Shown: positions 38,101 through 47,063, numbered from the stretch's first letter. The stretch: DNA of 64,000 nt from Legionella bononiensis (GCF_016786215.1 NZ_JADOBG010000002.1:361397-425396); one strand, 5' to 3'. Made by a program: numbers and translations. The notes: generated from the letters alone by a model not told the origin.

Positions 38101-40860
38101 AGCACAGAACCATTCACTGTAAATGAGCAAGGAACAGATTATTCCTTGCCTACACAACAGATCGGTGATTATTCATTAAATATTCTTGATAAAGACAATA
38201 CTGTTCTGAGCCAATTAAAATTCAGTATTGTAGGCTCAAGCCAACAACCTCTTGCGAAAAATGCGGAGTTATCAATAAAACTGAACAAAGATGAATATCT
38301 GGCTAATGAAGATATTGAAATTCAAATTACTGCTCCCTACACGGGATCAGGCTTAATCACCATTGAGCGAGATAAAGTGTATGCGACACAATGGTTTAAA
38401 ACTGAAACAACAAACTCAGTGCAGACCATTCATATTCCAGCAGACTTCCAGGGAAATGGGTACATCAATGTCGCATTTGTTAGGGACTGGGAATCTCCAG
38501 AATTATTTATCAGCCCGCTAAGCTACAGCGTAGTACCTTTCACAGTGAACCATGATAATCATGACATTAAAATAGAACTGAACACCCCTAAGGTAGTTCG
38601 TCCTGGTGAAGCCTTAACTATTGACTATCATACGGATAAACCCGGCAAAATCATCGTCTATGCTGTTGATGAAGGCATTTTACAGGTTGGAAGATACATT
38701 ACCCCTGATCCCCTGTCTTTCTTTTTTCAAAAGCATGCGTTGGAGGTATTTACTCAGCAAACAGTAGATCAAATCCTGCCTAAATTTATACAAGATAGAG
38801 AGTTGTCTGCTGCAGGCGGAGATGACGGCGAAGCTGATTTAGCCAGCCGTCTCAATCCATTCAAAAGAAAAACTGATTTACCAGTAGTCTACTGGTCAGG
38901 AATAATTGATACGGACACAACCAGTCGTCAGTTAACTTATCAGGTTCCCAATTATTTTAATGGGGCAATAAAAGTTATGGCTGTAGCCGTTTCAGCGGAT
39001 TCCGTTGGAGCAAATGATGCTACATCAGAAGTCAGAGGTGATTTTATTATCAATCCCAATGTACCTACATTTGTTGCACCCGGTGACGAATTTGAAATCA
39101 GCTCCAGTGTTGCAAATAATATCAAGGACTCAGGTGATCATACTAAAATTACCGTCAGTTTAACCGCTACCCCTGAACTGGAAATTATTGGTGACGCCCA
39201 AAAAACCTTGGAAATCAGGGAAGGACATGAACAATCAGTGCACTTTAAATTGCGTGCAAAATCAGCATTGGGCGCGTCCAAGGTTACTTTTACAGCCAGT
39301 GCCGGTGATAAAACCAGCTCAATGGATGCAACGTTGAGTGTAAGACCAGCAACACCATTTTTTACACATATAGAGAGCGGTCAATCCAAAGACGCTGTAA
39401 AAACTCTGGATATCATGCAAACCCTATATCCAGAATACCGCACTGTTGATGCGACAATGTCGACTAGTCCTTTAATTCTTGTATTTGGATTGCAACGCTA
39501 TCTGGATAATTACCCATACGGTTGTACTGAGCAGTTAACCAGCAAAGCCTTGCCTTTAATTGCAATGAACAGTCAGAGCTGGTTTACCAAGGACAGCAGT
39601 CAAATTAATGAAAAGGTGAATACAACCATTCAGATGTTGAGCCAAAGGCAAATGTCCAGCGGTGGATTTAGTTATTGGCCAGGATTGGGCGATAATCAAG
39701 GCAACAGTTTTGCATCAGTCTATGCCATGCACTTTTTGACTGAAGCTAGAGGTCAAGGATTCAATGTTCCGAATGAACTATTCTTTAATGGTATCAATTA
39801 TCTGAAAGAACTGGCCAGTCAAAATGTATCTGATATGGATGCGGCACGAATTCAAGCCTATGCCATCTACATTTTAACCAGGAATGAGATTGTTACAACC
39901 AATTATCTGGCGAATCTGCAACTGTACTTACAAAAGGACAGTTCTCAAGCCTGGAAAAAAGACATTACCGCAGTCTATATTGCAGGAGCCTATCAAATAC
40001 TAAAAAGCTACAATGATGCATCTCGCTTAATTAGTCTGTATCAACCGCAAAACAAGAAACCTTATGATACTGATTTCTATGACAGCAATATTGCAGACGC
40101 ACAATATTTATATATAGTAGCAAAACACTTCCCCAACCTGTTGTCACAAGTGGGCGATAAGCTATTAATGCAATTGGTGCAGGCAATAAGTAATGATGAC
40201 ATCAATACAGTATTATCCGGTTATGCAAGCCTGGCTTTGGCAGCTTATCCTCAGGTAGATTCAAACACCACACCGACCCTGACGATCAGCGAGCTATTAA
40301 CAAATAATCAAACCAAGTCCATACCGGCTGAACAGGCTAACTATCAAAAACTGGCTATAGACTCTGACGTCAAACAAATCAGTTTTAATAATCCTGATAA
40401 GCTCACGTTCTTTTATCAACTGGTACAGGCGGGTTTTGATAAATCCTTACCTTCAACACCTGTAAAACAAGGCATGGAACTCTATCGGGAATATCGAGAT
40501 GATAAAGGTAATGTGATCCAGTCAACAGCTTTGGGCAGTGAAATCGAGGTTCATATTCAAATTCGCTCTCTGGATGACAATTATCACTCCAATATTGTAA
40601 TAGAAGATCTGCTGCCTGGTGGATTTGAGGTAGTTAGAGACTCTGTCAAAACCGACACTATGGATTATTCTGATGCCCGAGAAGATAGAGTAAATTACTT
40701 TGGAAGTATCGACTCTACAGCCAAAGAAATCGTATACAAAATCAAGGCAGTCAATCCTGGAAAATACATCGTTCCTCCAGCTTTTGCAGAGTCAATGTAT
40801 AACCCAATGATTAAAGCTCAAGGCGCAGCCTCTGAAATTACAGTTACGAATGGTAATTAA
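35101..40860 (+). CDS. Bacterial alpha-2-macroglobulin (YfhM-like) with thioester motif
   Basis: A very large protein of 1919 residues. A single membrane span (TTVIIVALIGTGAYATYWY) near 45-65 anchors it in the inner membrane; there is no lipobox, unlike the lipoprotein form in E. coli. Many macroglobulin domains follow, then the thioester domain with YPYGCTEQLTSKA near residue 1475, whose Cys and Gln form the reactive bond. An alpha-helical toroid (about 1450-1750) and a C-terminal MG domain (LLPGGFEVVRDS) end the chain. It should trap incoming proteases by closing around them after bait cleavage. Divergent from pbpC, its functional partner. Confidence 0.95.
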   Translation: MNKNPISSVLNVIGSIFTTVFGKLNWNSPPWLVNLHQKAQKSPKSFWGTTVIIVALIGTGAYATYWYKNLPKPVYTTASITIPDITANEETLVPNNLIIDFGIKTNEFITQSVAPINLIGKTVTEGIEMTPAMPGEWSWNSDSQLVFIPSEDWPAGQKYTIHFAKNFFSTNTKMEHYDVSFSTKPFEASISELRFYQDPVNSEHRTAEATLQFNFPVNPESLEQNTVLTIQDNQQGSAVKGGEPLKFTYTYDEHKRIAYLHSENIKIKKNAQLVILTLDKKVASSTNSATLESKLDSSLIIPDASNFLKVLSASASIIRNEKDRPEQVLTVETSLGVNENDFNKSVHMYLLPQDYPATSLEASKPNYQWQNPGEVTNSILSLATPLSKVAIPSEQNYSTLHSFKFAAQTPRYIYIKIDKGMKGFGDFTLNTDYSAVIAVPEYPKEISFLHKGSLLALAGEKKLSVLIRGVPAVKFDFARVLPDNINQLVTQTQGDFNNPYFINPTFNQQNISQIFSEVQQFDSSDLTKQQYTALDLSKYLTVDTNATGPQGLFLLQATGWDVANKYALDVKASRLILITDMGMIVKDNNDGTHDVFINSITQGTPVAGATVTVLGKNGLPILTRVSDDQGRVNFPSLKDFVEDREPIVYLANLNNDVSFIPYNNYNRQLNFSKFDIGGIYTYNQDLQSLSAYLFSDRGIYRPGDTVHVGMIVKQAYAQAQPAGLPLQATIVDSRGTTIKDEHLILNDTGYMELDFTTSQTSPTGQYMVNLFLVKDGHPQNLLGSTSINVSEFQPDRMRISSELTPKPLDGWSSPDNLKAHVSLWNLYGAPATDRKISAKIVLTPQEIDFDDYPDYIFADPLFDPKKPPKVFTESLPDVTTNDKGDAEFDLNLERFDKATYKLTFFAEGFEAEGGRSVTTQSKALISPLAYFIGYKPDGDLSFIKQNGTRTVHYIAINPQLTKEEVKDLKVQLVSLHPVTTLVKKADGTYQYQSIIQSTVVSTEPFTVNEQGTDYSLPTQQIGDYSLNILDKDNTVLSQLKFSIVGSSQQPLAKNAELSIKLNKDEYLANEDIEIQITAPYTGSGLITIERDKVYATQWFKTETTNSVQTIHIPADFQGNGYINVAFVRDWESPELFISPLSYSVVPFTVNHDNHDIKIELNTPKVVRPGEALTIDYHTDKPGKIIVYAVDEGILQVGRYITPDPLSFFFQKHALEVFTQQTVDQILPKFIQDRELSAAGGDDGEADLASRLNPFKRKTDLPVVYWSGIIDTDTTSRQLTYQVPNYFNGAIKVMAVAVSADSVGANDATSEVRGDFIINPNVPTFVAPGDEFEISSSVANNIKDSGDHTKITVSLTATPELEIIGDAQKTLEIREGHEQSVHFKLRAKSALGASKVTFTASAGDKTSSMDATLSVRPATPFFTHIESGQSKDAVKTLDIMQTLYPEYRTVDATMSTSPLILVFGLQRYLDNYPYGCTEQLTSKALPLIAMNSQSWFTKDSSQINEKVNTTIQMLSQRQMSSGGFSYWPGLGDNQGNSFASVYAMHFLTEARGQGFNVPNELFFNGINYLKELASQNVSDMDAARIQAYAIYILTRNEIVTTNYLANLQLYLQKDSSQAWKKDITAVYIAGAYQILKSYNDASRLISLYQPQNKKPYDTDFYDSNIADAQYLYIVAKHFPNLLSQVGDKLLMQLVQAISNDDINTVLSGYASLALAAYPQVDSNTTPTLTISELLTNNQTKSIPAEQANYQKLAIDSDVKQISFNNPDKLTFFYQLVQAGFDKSLPSTPVKQGMELYREYRDDKGNVIQSTALGSEIEVHIQIRSLDDNYHSNIVIEDLLPGGFEVVRDSVKTDTMDYSDAREDRVNYFGSIDSTAKEIVYKIKAVNPGKYIVPPAFAESMYNPMIKAQGAASEITVTNGN

Positions 40861-40872
40861 TTAAGTAATTTT

Positions 40873-40900
40873 TGGTGGGTTTTAACCCACCATAAATTAA
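40873..40900 (+). terminator. Terminator-like palindrome after the macroglobulin gene
   Basis: TGGTGGGTTTTAACCCACCA (40873-40892) is a perfect palindrome, giving a stable stem twelve bases after the stop codon. The flank is A/T-rich without a clean U-run. It may serve both strands. Confidence 0.6.
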
Positions 40901-41070
40901 ACAGTGTTTTTTCTTGGTACACTTTTATACATCAATACACCTTGGAACTTATATGTCAAACAAGGCTATAGTTTATTACCTTGTTCCTCACACCTACGTG
41001 TCACATCGTATCCCTTTTATACGCCCTCTTCGAGAAACTAGCCTTATGTTTTCTTGACTAAAGACCAAAC

Positions 41071-41545
41071 ATTATCGAGATCTCGCAAAAATGGCCTTCT
41101 CCCTCAGGGAGAAGGTGCCGACAGGCGGATGAGGGGATCAAACATCATTCATTAAATAGTTATAGATAGCATCCATAACTAAATTAAATTGCTGCTTTAC
41201 TTCATTATTCCAAAACCTTCAAACTTCATAGCCTAAATTATTAAAATATTTAATATTTCTATTATCCTATTCATTTTGCCTACACTCATTATGCTGACCA
41301 CCATCTATCTCAATAATTAACTTTTTTCGATACATAGAAAATCTACACTATAGCTAGAGTAGTAACTGTCTTGAATTTTTAAGTCAAAACAGTTGCTACT
41401 TGCTTTTTTAAATTCCATGCATTGAATTCATTGTTGGTTGGGCTAAGTATTTTAATTGAAAATTTTAATGGTTTAGGATCCCCTCATCCGCCTGTCGGCA
41501 CCTTCTCCCAGAGGGAGAAGGAAATTCTTGCGAGATCTCGATAAC
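41071..41545 (-). mobile_element. Decayed DUF559 element with long inverted termini (copy 2)
   Basis: Arms of about 69 bases, at 41071-41139 and 41477-41545, are inverted copies (ATCGAGATCTCGC, CTTCTCCC...GGGAGAAGGTGCCGACAGGCGG, ATGAGGGGATC). The interior on the minus strand is a broken DUF559-nuclease gene. Its best part, near 41270-41352, translates as VDFLCIEKKLIIEIDGGQH, the conserved core with the catalytic E-x-D region. Later GYEV*RFWNNEV and AIYNYLMNDV follow, with in-frame stops. The gene end runs into the right arm (PHPPVGTFSLREK), so the terminus is part of the coding frame. It accounts for most of the 700-base gap 40861-41555. Confidence 0.75.
41137..41440 (-). pseudogene. DUF559 (Vsr-like endonuclease fold) pseudogene
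   Basis: This is the coding remnant inside the element. DUF559 proteins are about 120 residues with a PD-(D/E)xK-like fold. The recognisable parts are YSVDFLCIEKKLIIEIDGGQHNE and then GYEV, RFWNNEV and MDAIYNYL, in the right order and one frame but with stops after ECRQNE and GYEV. The N-terminal third is too degraded to read. Function is lost. Confidence 0.7.
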
Positions 41546-41555
41546 ATTGTACACG

Positions 41556-42353
41556 TTAACGATATAGAGCTGGTTTTATTTTTGTCGTTTTTAATGGTAA
41601 TGCGCGCCCTTCTTCAATTTTTATTTCTGAAAAAGCAATCCTATTTTTTGCAAATACAACAACTGAAGATTGATTAGTACCATAGCCATACTCCGGAATA
41701 TCGATATATATAGAACTTAATAATTGTTCTAAATGATGTTCAATACCCGTTTCTGGTAATAAATGCTCCGGTGAACTTTTTGTATCAAATAAAATGGGAA
41801 AAAGCAGTTCGATTATTTGCTCAGGCTCAGAGCATGCTGTCAGTTGATGTTTTGTATTATTAAATAACTCTTTTGCTCTGCTCACTTTATACCATGGAGT
41901 ATCCAATAAATGATTACTAAGTCCATAAAGACCAGAGGAGAGTTTTTTTATCTCTCCAGAGACATTCGAATAATAATAAACATCCTGCATAGTCCCAACG
42001 AGCAAATTAAATGGATTGTATTGATCAGCGGTTAACTTGATGTACTCTAAATAGTCTTCAGGTGAAATCCGATCACTTTCCAATAAATATTGTGCAACTA
42101 AATGCCCTCTTGATCTCATTGATGATTGATGCATTTTTGGGTTTCTGTAGTTAGTAACCAAAGAAAAATGACCCAACCCATGCACTCCTAACCAAGTTCC
42201 ATTGCCAACCAGATCCTTTCCTGAATAGATGTTTGGATTATCATGCCAATAATCTGCCGGTGTGCTGGAACGTTTATAAAATTCATCTCTATTCGATAAT
42301 AAGATTAATGGAAATAAGGGATGTTGATCAATGGCGATTAATGCGAGACACAT
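41556..42353 (-). CDS. TANGO2/NRDE-family protein
   Basis: Starting at ATG 42353 gives MCLALIAIDQHPLFPLILLSNRDEFYKR, with Cys as residue 2 and the NRDE motif that names the family; a longer frame to 42389 would bury this and is unlikely. The protein has 265 residues and continues with the conserved WLGVHGLGHFSLVTNYRNP. The fold is related to N-terminal nucleophile hydrolases, and Cys2 may become the N-terminal nucleophile. TANGO2 homologs are linked to heme handling and acyl-CoA or lipid metabolism in eukaryotes. The bacterial role is uncertain. It stands alone, next to the decayed DUF559 element. Confidence 0.88.
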   Translation of the reverse strand: MCLALIAIDQHPLFPLILLSNRDEFYKRSSTPADYWHDNPNIYSGKDLVGNGTWLGVHGLGHFSLVTNYRNPKMHQSSMRSRGHLVAQYLLESDRISPEDYLEYIKLTADQYNPFNLLVGTMQDVYYYSNVSGEIKKLSSGLYGLSNHLLDTPWYKVSRAKELFNNTKHQLTACSEPEQIIELLFPILFDTKSSPEHLLPETGIEHHLEQLLSSIYIDIPEYGYGTNQSSVVVFAKNRIAFSEIKIEEGRALPLKTTKIKPALYR

Positions 42354-42551
42354 ACACTGCTCAATTATTTTAAATCTATGATAAAGCAATATATCAAAAC
42401 AAGAACGATGTCAACTTTAGAGAGGGTTCTATTCATGGACTAAATCCAGATTATAAAGGCATGAATCACAAAAGAACAGAATAAAGACTAAACCTCTGAC
42501 CTGGTCAAAATTCAGGAGGAGATAGCACTAAGCGCAATCTCCTCCAACGAT

Positions 42552-43919
42552 TTATTCTAACCCTAAATCATAACGAATCACATCCAGAATACCTTTGGTA
42601 CAGATATGACAAAAAGATTCATGAGACTCCATGACACAGTTCATTCCGGGTTTATGACTCAGCCCTTTTGAACTTGGAGATTCAGCGTAACCGCCTTTAT
42701 AGGCTCCATAAACTGGAGGGTTTGAGTGCCAATCACTGTATGGGGTTGGTATGGTCACTTGTGGACTTAGAAACTCACTCCATTTCATAGCTGAATAAGT
42801 GGGTTCCTTTAGAAAAGTAATATTTTGCGACCAGGGCTCTTCCATATCCGCGGCAAACTCCAGCTCTGTACGTCCCCCTCCTTCATACTCTTCATTAAGA
42901 CCAAAAAAATGTCCAAATTCATGCAATAAAATATAAATAAAATACTTGGAGTTTCCAGCAGGTACTGCCGTATGAGACATATAGTTACCCACACCCCAAT
43001 AGCGACTGCTGTTTACAAGTACAATTGGATAATCATAGGGTGCAGAGGCAATTCCTTCACGAAACTTATTTTCCCGAGTCGGATATACTATATGATACCA
43101 ACGTCCAAAATTATCCCAATAAGGATAATACAGTCCTAAAAACGAATTGAACTCTGGAACTGGGATACCCAAATCTTCGGCCTCACCCAATTTACTTTCA
43201 GAGGGATTATATACTGCATAAAAATCCATATACTCAACACCAGGAAAATTAGCGTCCAATAAGGCTTGAACTGATTTCACAGCATGCCGCCAGAACAAAG
43301 ATTTTTCATCACGCCCATACCCTTCCGCATAAATATTAACTCTTAAGGAAGGACTCTTAGTCGCTCGACCCAGCTCTTTGATCTCCAGTTCATTAAACAC
43401 TTTATCTGCGGTCTTAAATTCATCAGGGCTGATATTTTGTTCTACTACTTTTTCCATATGACCTGACTGAGGGTTCTCAGCATACAACTCAAAGATCATG
43501 TCTTCAGTTGGAAGGGGAAAACGTAAATTAATAGCTCTGGCAAGTTTACGGTATTCTTTACCTGTTCCAATAGAGTCGAAATAGACTGCTTCTCCGGTTT
43601 TACTGTTTTTCAAAACTCCCAGATAACTACCCCACTTAGGCTTATGGGTGCTTCGAGCCAATACGGCTGGTGTTCCGGAAGCTTCTATCACTAAACCACT
43701 TATTGCATAGAGTTCATTATCTCCCAGCCAATCAACCTGAATTCGCAATACTGGAATACCAGATTGTTCTTTGACTGATTTCAAGGAGGAAAGCTTAAGC
43801 TCAGGATGACTTAAATGGCGGTACGTGTTATCAGAGGGCACCTTATTCGGATCCCAATAAGGTTTTGCAGATACCCAATGAGCACTGCACAGTAAACAAA
43901 GAATAAGAAATAAACGCAT
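42552..43919 (-). CDS. Secreted zinc metallopeptidase, M64 (IgA peptidase) family
   Basis: 455 residues with a signal peptide (MRLFLILCLLCSAHWVSA) and AAGGAGG before the ATG. The zinc motif HEFGHFFGLNEEY near residue 332 fits the M64 family HExxH-x-E/D arrangement. Before it is a beta-rich domain of about 250 residues (residues about 45-200) as in M64 N-terminal domains. Members cleave host or other proteins, including IgA in the founding enzyme. Export suggests type II secretion and digestion outside the cell, inferred. The neighbouring upstream gene, 89 bases away in the same direction, encodes a glutaminase-like exported enzyme. Confidence 0.88.
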   Translation of the reverse strand: MRLFLILCLLCSAHWVSAKPYWDPNKVPSDNTYRHLSHPELKLSSLKSVKEQSGIPVLRIQVDWLGDNELYAISGLVIEASGTPAVLARSTHKPKWGSYLGVLKNSKTGEAVYFDSIGTGKEYRKLARAINLRFPLPTEDMIFELYAENPQSGHMEKVVEQNISPDEFKTADKVFNELEIKELGRATKSPSLRVNIYAEGYGRDEKSLFWRHAVKSVQALLDANFPGVEYMDFYAVYNPSESKLGEAEDLGIPVPEFNSFLGLYYPYWDNFGRWYHIVYPTRENKFREGIASAPYDYPIVLVNSSRYWGVGNYMSHTAVPAGNSKYFIYILLHEFGHFFGLNEEYEGGGRTELEFAADMEEPWSQNITFLKEPTYSAMKWSEFLSPQVTIPTPYSDWHSNPPVYGAYKGGYAESPSSKGLSHKPGMNCVMESHESFCHICTKGILDVIRYDLGLE

Positions 43920-44008
43920 AATAAGTTGTGCCTCCTTGTAGTTGACCTAGTACAACATAATACCCTAATACAAAAGCGCTCTTGAACTATAAAGAGCAGT
44001 AATTAAAA

Positions 44009-44809
44009 TTAACGAGACAGCTCCACTATCCAGGGAGGGTTATTACCTAATAGAGTGATTGGATCGAAGCCAAGGGAACTGATTCTATCCCATTCCAGCC
44101 CCAAGTACCGTGACTCATCCTTTATTGCTCGTTCATCACTAGTTCCACTTACCTGATAACAATTATCAAAAGGGCCATAAGTATACGAACTGCAAATAAC
44201 GCCACTTAACTCCATCTCGTTACCCATTTTACTGTACCACTCATCAACAAGCAGCGGTCCCGCAGGGTTTAAAGCCGGATCAAGTATATAGATTGAGCCC
44301 ATGTAGTTTACAGCTGTTGAGACATGATACCACCAACTGACGTATCCATCAGGAGAATATGATGTTTGGAGAATCAAATCACCAAAAGCAAAAATTTTGG
44401 CGGGCTTAAGCAAATTCTCCTTTTCAAGTTTAATAATCGACAGTGCAGCCCGTGCAAAACAACCGTCATCAGGATAAAGCCAACTGATTCTTCGTTCAAA
44501 CTCGGGGTTATCATCAGTGAAAAGAAATCGTGTATCACGAACTACTTTAAATAGAGTCATCATTTCATCATAAGCAACTACTGTCGGAACCAGAGTGAAA
44601 TCCATCTGCTTGATGGGGACTTTTTTTCCAATAGGTGTATCTCTGGCTATTAATGAATTGCTCTGAACTGCAGAAACGCTGGCTTGTACTCTTTTTAATG
44701 CTTGAGCGAATGGTTCATGTGGTGAACGCTTGGATGAGATATTCGGCTCAGAGGGGGCTGAAAAAACCAGAAACGGGAATAGCATTAACAAAGAAACTAT
44801 TAATCTCAT
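44009..44809 (-). CDS. Secreted protein-glutaminase-like enzyme
   Basis: 266 residues with a signal peptide (MRLIVSLLMLFPFLVFSA) and AGGAG five bases before the ATG. A region of about 45 residues after it looks like a pro-segment. Then a protein-glutaminase (Gln_deamidase_2-like) core appears, with Cys near 116 in YPDDGCFARAAL, His near 160 in SWWYHVSTAVN, and Asp near 177 in IYILDPALNP, the Cys-His-Asp triad. Such enzymes deamidate glutamine in proteins; related folds occur in bacterial toxins. Other cysteines may form disulfides. The M64 peptidase gene follows in the same direction, and the pair may be co-secreted. Substrate unknown. Confidence 0.75.
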   Translation of the reverse strand: MRLIVSLLMLFPFLVFSAPSEPNISSKRSPHEPFAQALKRVQASVSAVQSNSLIARDTPIGKKVPIKQMDFTLVPTVVAYDEMMTLFKVVRDTRFLFTDDNPEFERRISWLYPDDGCFARAALSIIKLEKENLLKPAKIFAFGDLILQTSYSPDGYVSWWYHVSTAVNYMGSIYILDPALNPAGPLLVDEWYSKMGNEMELSGVICSSYTYGPFDNCYQVSGTSDERAIKDESRYLGLEWDRISSLGFDPITLLGNNPPWIVELSR

Positions 44810-44973
44810 AACAACTCCTATTCATAGTATGATGCTGAAGAACAATGACTTCAACATCCAGATCATCCTTGATCTTCTTAATAATTAACATGAAACATAA
44901 TAAAAAACTAGCGAGAGTTTAACAAAGCGCAGAGCTATAAAGCTATTCATTAATCCAATAGTTAAATAATGAA

Positions 44974-45177
44974 ATGTTACTGCATACGGGTATTTTCAAT
45001 GAATTTATAAGCGGTTCAGTCGGAATAATTTTAATGAATGTAGCAGGAGCCAGATCAGTTGTTAGGCGAAGACAAGCTGAGCCACTTAGGGGTTATAGAA
45101 CAATTGTCATACCCCTTATAAACAGAACAGATTTTCTAAACGTAGGTGATGTGGATTGGATAATCAGTTGCGATCAC
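44974..45177 (+). pseudogene. Possible fragment of a LytTR-type regulator
   Basis: A short frame includes YRTIVIPLINRTDFLNVGDVDWIISCDHLL, which looks like the start of a LytTR DNA-binding domain (usually R-x-x-F-x-x-V-x-D-I-x-W-I-x-A). It has no ribosome site and runs into the end of purN on the other strand, so any protein is truncated. Chance similarity cannot be excluded. The rest of 44810-45177 shows nothing clear. Confidence 0.25.
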
Positions 45178-45750
45178 TTATTGAGATGCGATTTTCTGTA
45201 TTGCTTCTACCAAAGCAATGCCTTCTAAAAGTTGCACTCTCTCTTTCAATGACTCAGGAGTATCATCTTCTAGTACAGGACATTTTTTTTGGAGAACAAT
45301 AGGCCCTTCATCAACATCCTTGGTTACATAATGAATTGTACATCCCGTTTCCCGGGCACCGGCTTGAATGACGGCTTGATGTACCTCCAAATCCATTTTC
45401 CCTGCAAAATCCGGTAATAATGAAGGATGAACATTGATTACCTTGTTATTCCAAAGCGCGACAAATTCTTCGGATAAAATACGCATATAACCAATTAGAA
45501 CCACCAAATCAACTTTATGTTGCTGCAGTATACGACTAATCTGCATGTCGTATTGCGCTCTGTTCAAACCCTCGTGACCTAAATATTCTGTATGAAGACC
45601 ATACTGTTTAGCACGTTCAAGGATAATGGCATTTGATTTATTGCTAATGACTACTTCAATAGTCGCAAGCAGTTTATGTTGATTAATTGCATCAATAATG
45701 GGTAACAGATTGGTGCCTCTCGTCGAACCCAGTATACCTAATCGAGTCAT
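45178..45750 (-). CDS. purN: Phosphoribosylglycinamide formyltransferase
   Basis: 190 residues, standard length for the folate-dependent GAR transformylase that adds the C8 formyl carbon in purine synthesis. It starts MTRLGILGSTRGTNLLPII with the phosphate-binding loop. The catalytic core NVHPSLLPDF contains the Asn-His pair, and TIHYVTKDVDEGPIVLQ carries the conserved Asp. The ATG overlaps the purD stop (ATGA), so translation is coupled. It ends the purine cluster. Confidence 0.95.
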   Translation of the reverse strand: MTRLGILGSTRGTNLLPIIDAINQHKLLATIEVVISNKSNAIILERAKQYGLHTEYLGHEGLNRAQYDMQISRILQQHKVDLVVLIGYMRILSEEFVALWNNKVINVHPSLLPDFAGKMDLEVHQAVIQAGARETGCTIHYVTKDVDEGPIVLQKKCPVLEDDTPESLKERVQLLEGIALVEAIQKIASQ

Positions 45751-47063
45751 AATGAGCGCAACTTACGCATGGCATCGATGCGCTTATTAATTAATGAGCT
45801 GGTACCAATGTCCTTGCGATGAAATACAGGACCTTTGATTTGCGACAGTTCCTGTTCGGCTATTTGCTCGGCTGCGGGAATATTATCAGCCACTCCTACA
45901 TAAGCTGCCGTTCGAGAGCCCGTCGCATAAAGCAGTCCGTTCTCTTCATTTACTCCAGCTAAATATAAATAATGATCATTTACAACCGATGAAATATCAA
46001 TTTCAACATGACGAAGAGGGTGATCCGGATAACCTTCAGGTACCGCATATTTACATACAGTAGCTTTTTGAGAAAACAGAACCTGCTCTGATTGCAAAGT
46101 TCCCTTAATCATGGCACGGCACAGATCAACAAAATCAGATTCGAGTATACTCAGCACATTAAGCGATTCAGGATCACCAAATCGTGCATTAAATTCAATT
46201 ACTGACACACCAGTGGCTGTTGCAATAAAGCCTCCATATATAATTCCTATATATTTTTCATTCATTTCAGTCATTAATGCATTGACAACACTTTGATTTA
46301 TTTTAAATGCTTGTTCTACATCAGAATGACTCAGGAAGGGCAAATGGTGGTCTGCAGCGGTATAGCTCCCCATTCCCCCCGTATTAGGGCCTTTATCATC
46401 TTCAAATGCCCGTTTATTATCCTGTATTAGAGGCATAGGAATTAAAGAGGTGCCGTCAGAAAAACACATAAAAGAAAATTCCTGTCCTATCAATTTTTCT
46501 TCAATAACCAGGGTCTGACCTTGAGCAAAAATTTCGCTGCAAAAAACAAGTGCTTCTGCAAAAGAATGAAGATGATCTCCAGCGACCTTAACCCCCTTCC
46601 CAGCCATTAAGCCATTTGCTTTAACGACATAATTATTTTCACCCAATTCAGCTAAAAACTCGGAAATTCCTTCAGGATTTGAAAAGACTTGATACTTGGG
46701 TAAACCAGAAATTTGATATTTTTGCATTAAATCTCTGGCAAACCCTTTACTGGTTTCTATCTGCGCCAATGCTTTTTTAGGTCCTACGACAGGTATGCCC
46801 GAATCCCATAAAACATCAGCTAAGCCCTGTTCTAAAGGAGCTTCAGGGCCAATAATCGCAAAATCGATCCGCCATTGTCTTGCTTGATCAGTGATGCGTT
46901 CGATATCAGTACTATCACCTACCCAAAACCCCTGAGAAAGACCTTGTATCCCGGGGTTATAGGACGTACCACAACAAAATAGGGAAGGCTTATGCACTGA
47001 CATACTCAATGCTTTTGCTATGGCATGCTCACGTGCACCAGAACCAATAATAAGAATATTCAC
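45747..47063 (-). CDS. purD: Phosphoribosylamine-glycine ligase
   Basis: 438 residues of the ATP-grasp GAR synthetase that joins glycine to phosphoribosylamine. The start is GTG at 47063, whose first base overlaps the purF stop (TAGTG), with GGAG ten bases upstream. Signatures include the opening NILIIGSGAREHAIA, YVVKANGLMAGKGV, and FNARFGDPES for ATP and metal binding. It lies between purF and purN in a tightly coupled group. Confidence 0.96.
   Translation of the reverse strand: MNILIIGSGAREHAIAKALSMSVHKPSLFCCGTSYNPGIQGLSQGFWVGDSTDIERITDQARQWRIDFAIIGPEAPLEQGLADVLWDSGIPVVGPKKALAQIETSKGFARDLMQKYQISGLPKYQVFSNPEGISEFLAELGENNYVVKANGLMAGKGVKVAGDHLHSFAEALVFCSEIFAQGQTLVIEEKLIGQEFSFMCFSDGTSLIPMPLIQDNKRAFEDDKGPNTGGMGSYTAADHHLPFLSHSDVEQAFKINQSVVNALMTEMNEKYIGIIYGGFIATATGVSVIEFNARFGDPESLNVLSILESDFVDLCRAMIKGTLQSEQVLFSQKATVCKYAVPEGYPDHPLRHVEIDISSVVNDHYLYLAGVNEENGLLYATGSRTAAYVGVADNIPAAEQIAEQELSQIKGPVFHRKDIGTSSLINKRIDAMRKLRSL

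Noticed and set aside
44974..45228. 84-residue protein as a real gene
   Set aside because: It overlaps the purN end, lacks a ribosome site, and at best is a gene fragment.
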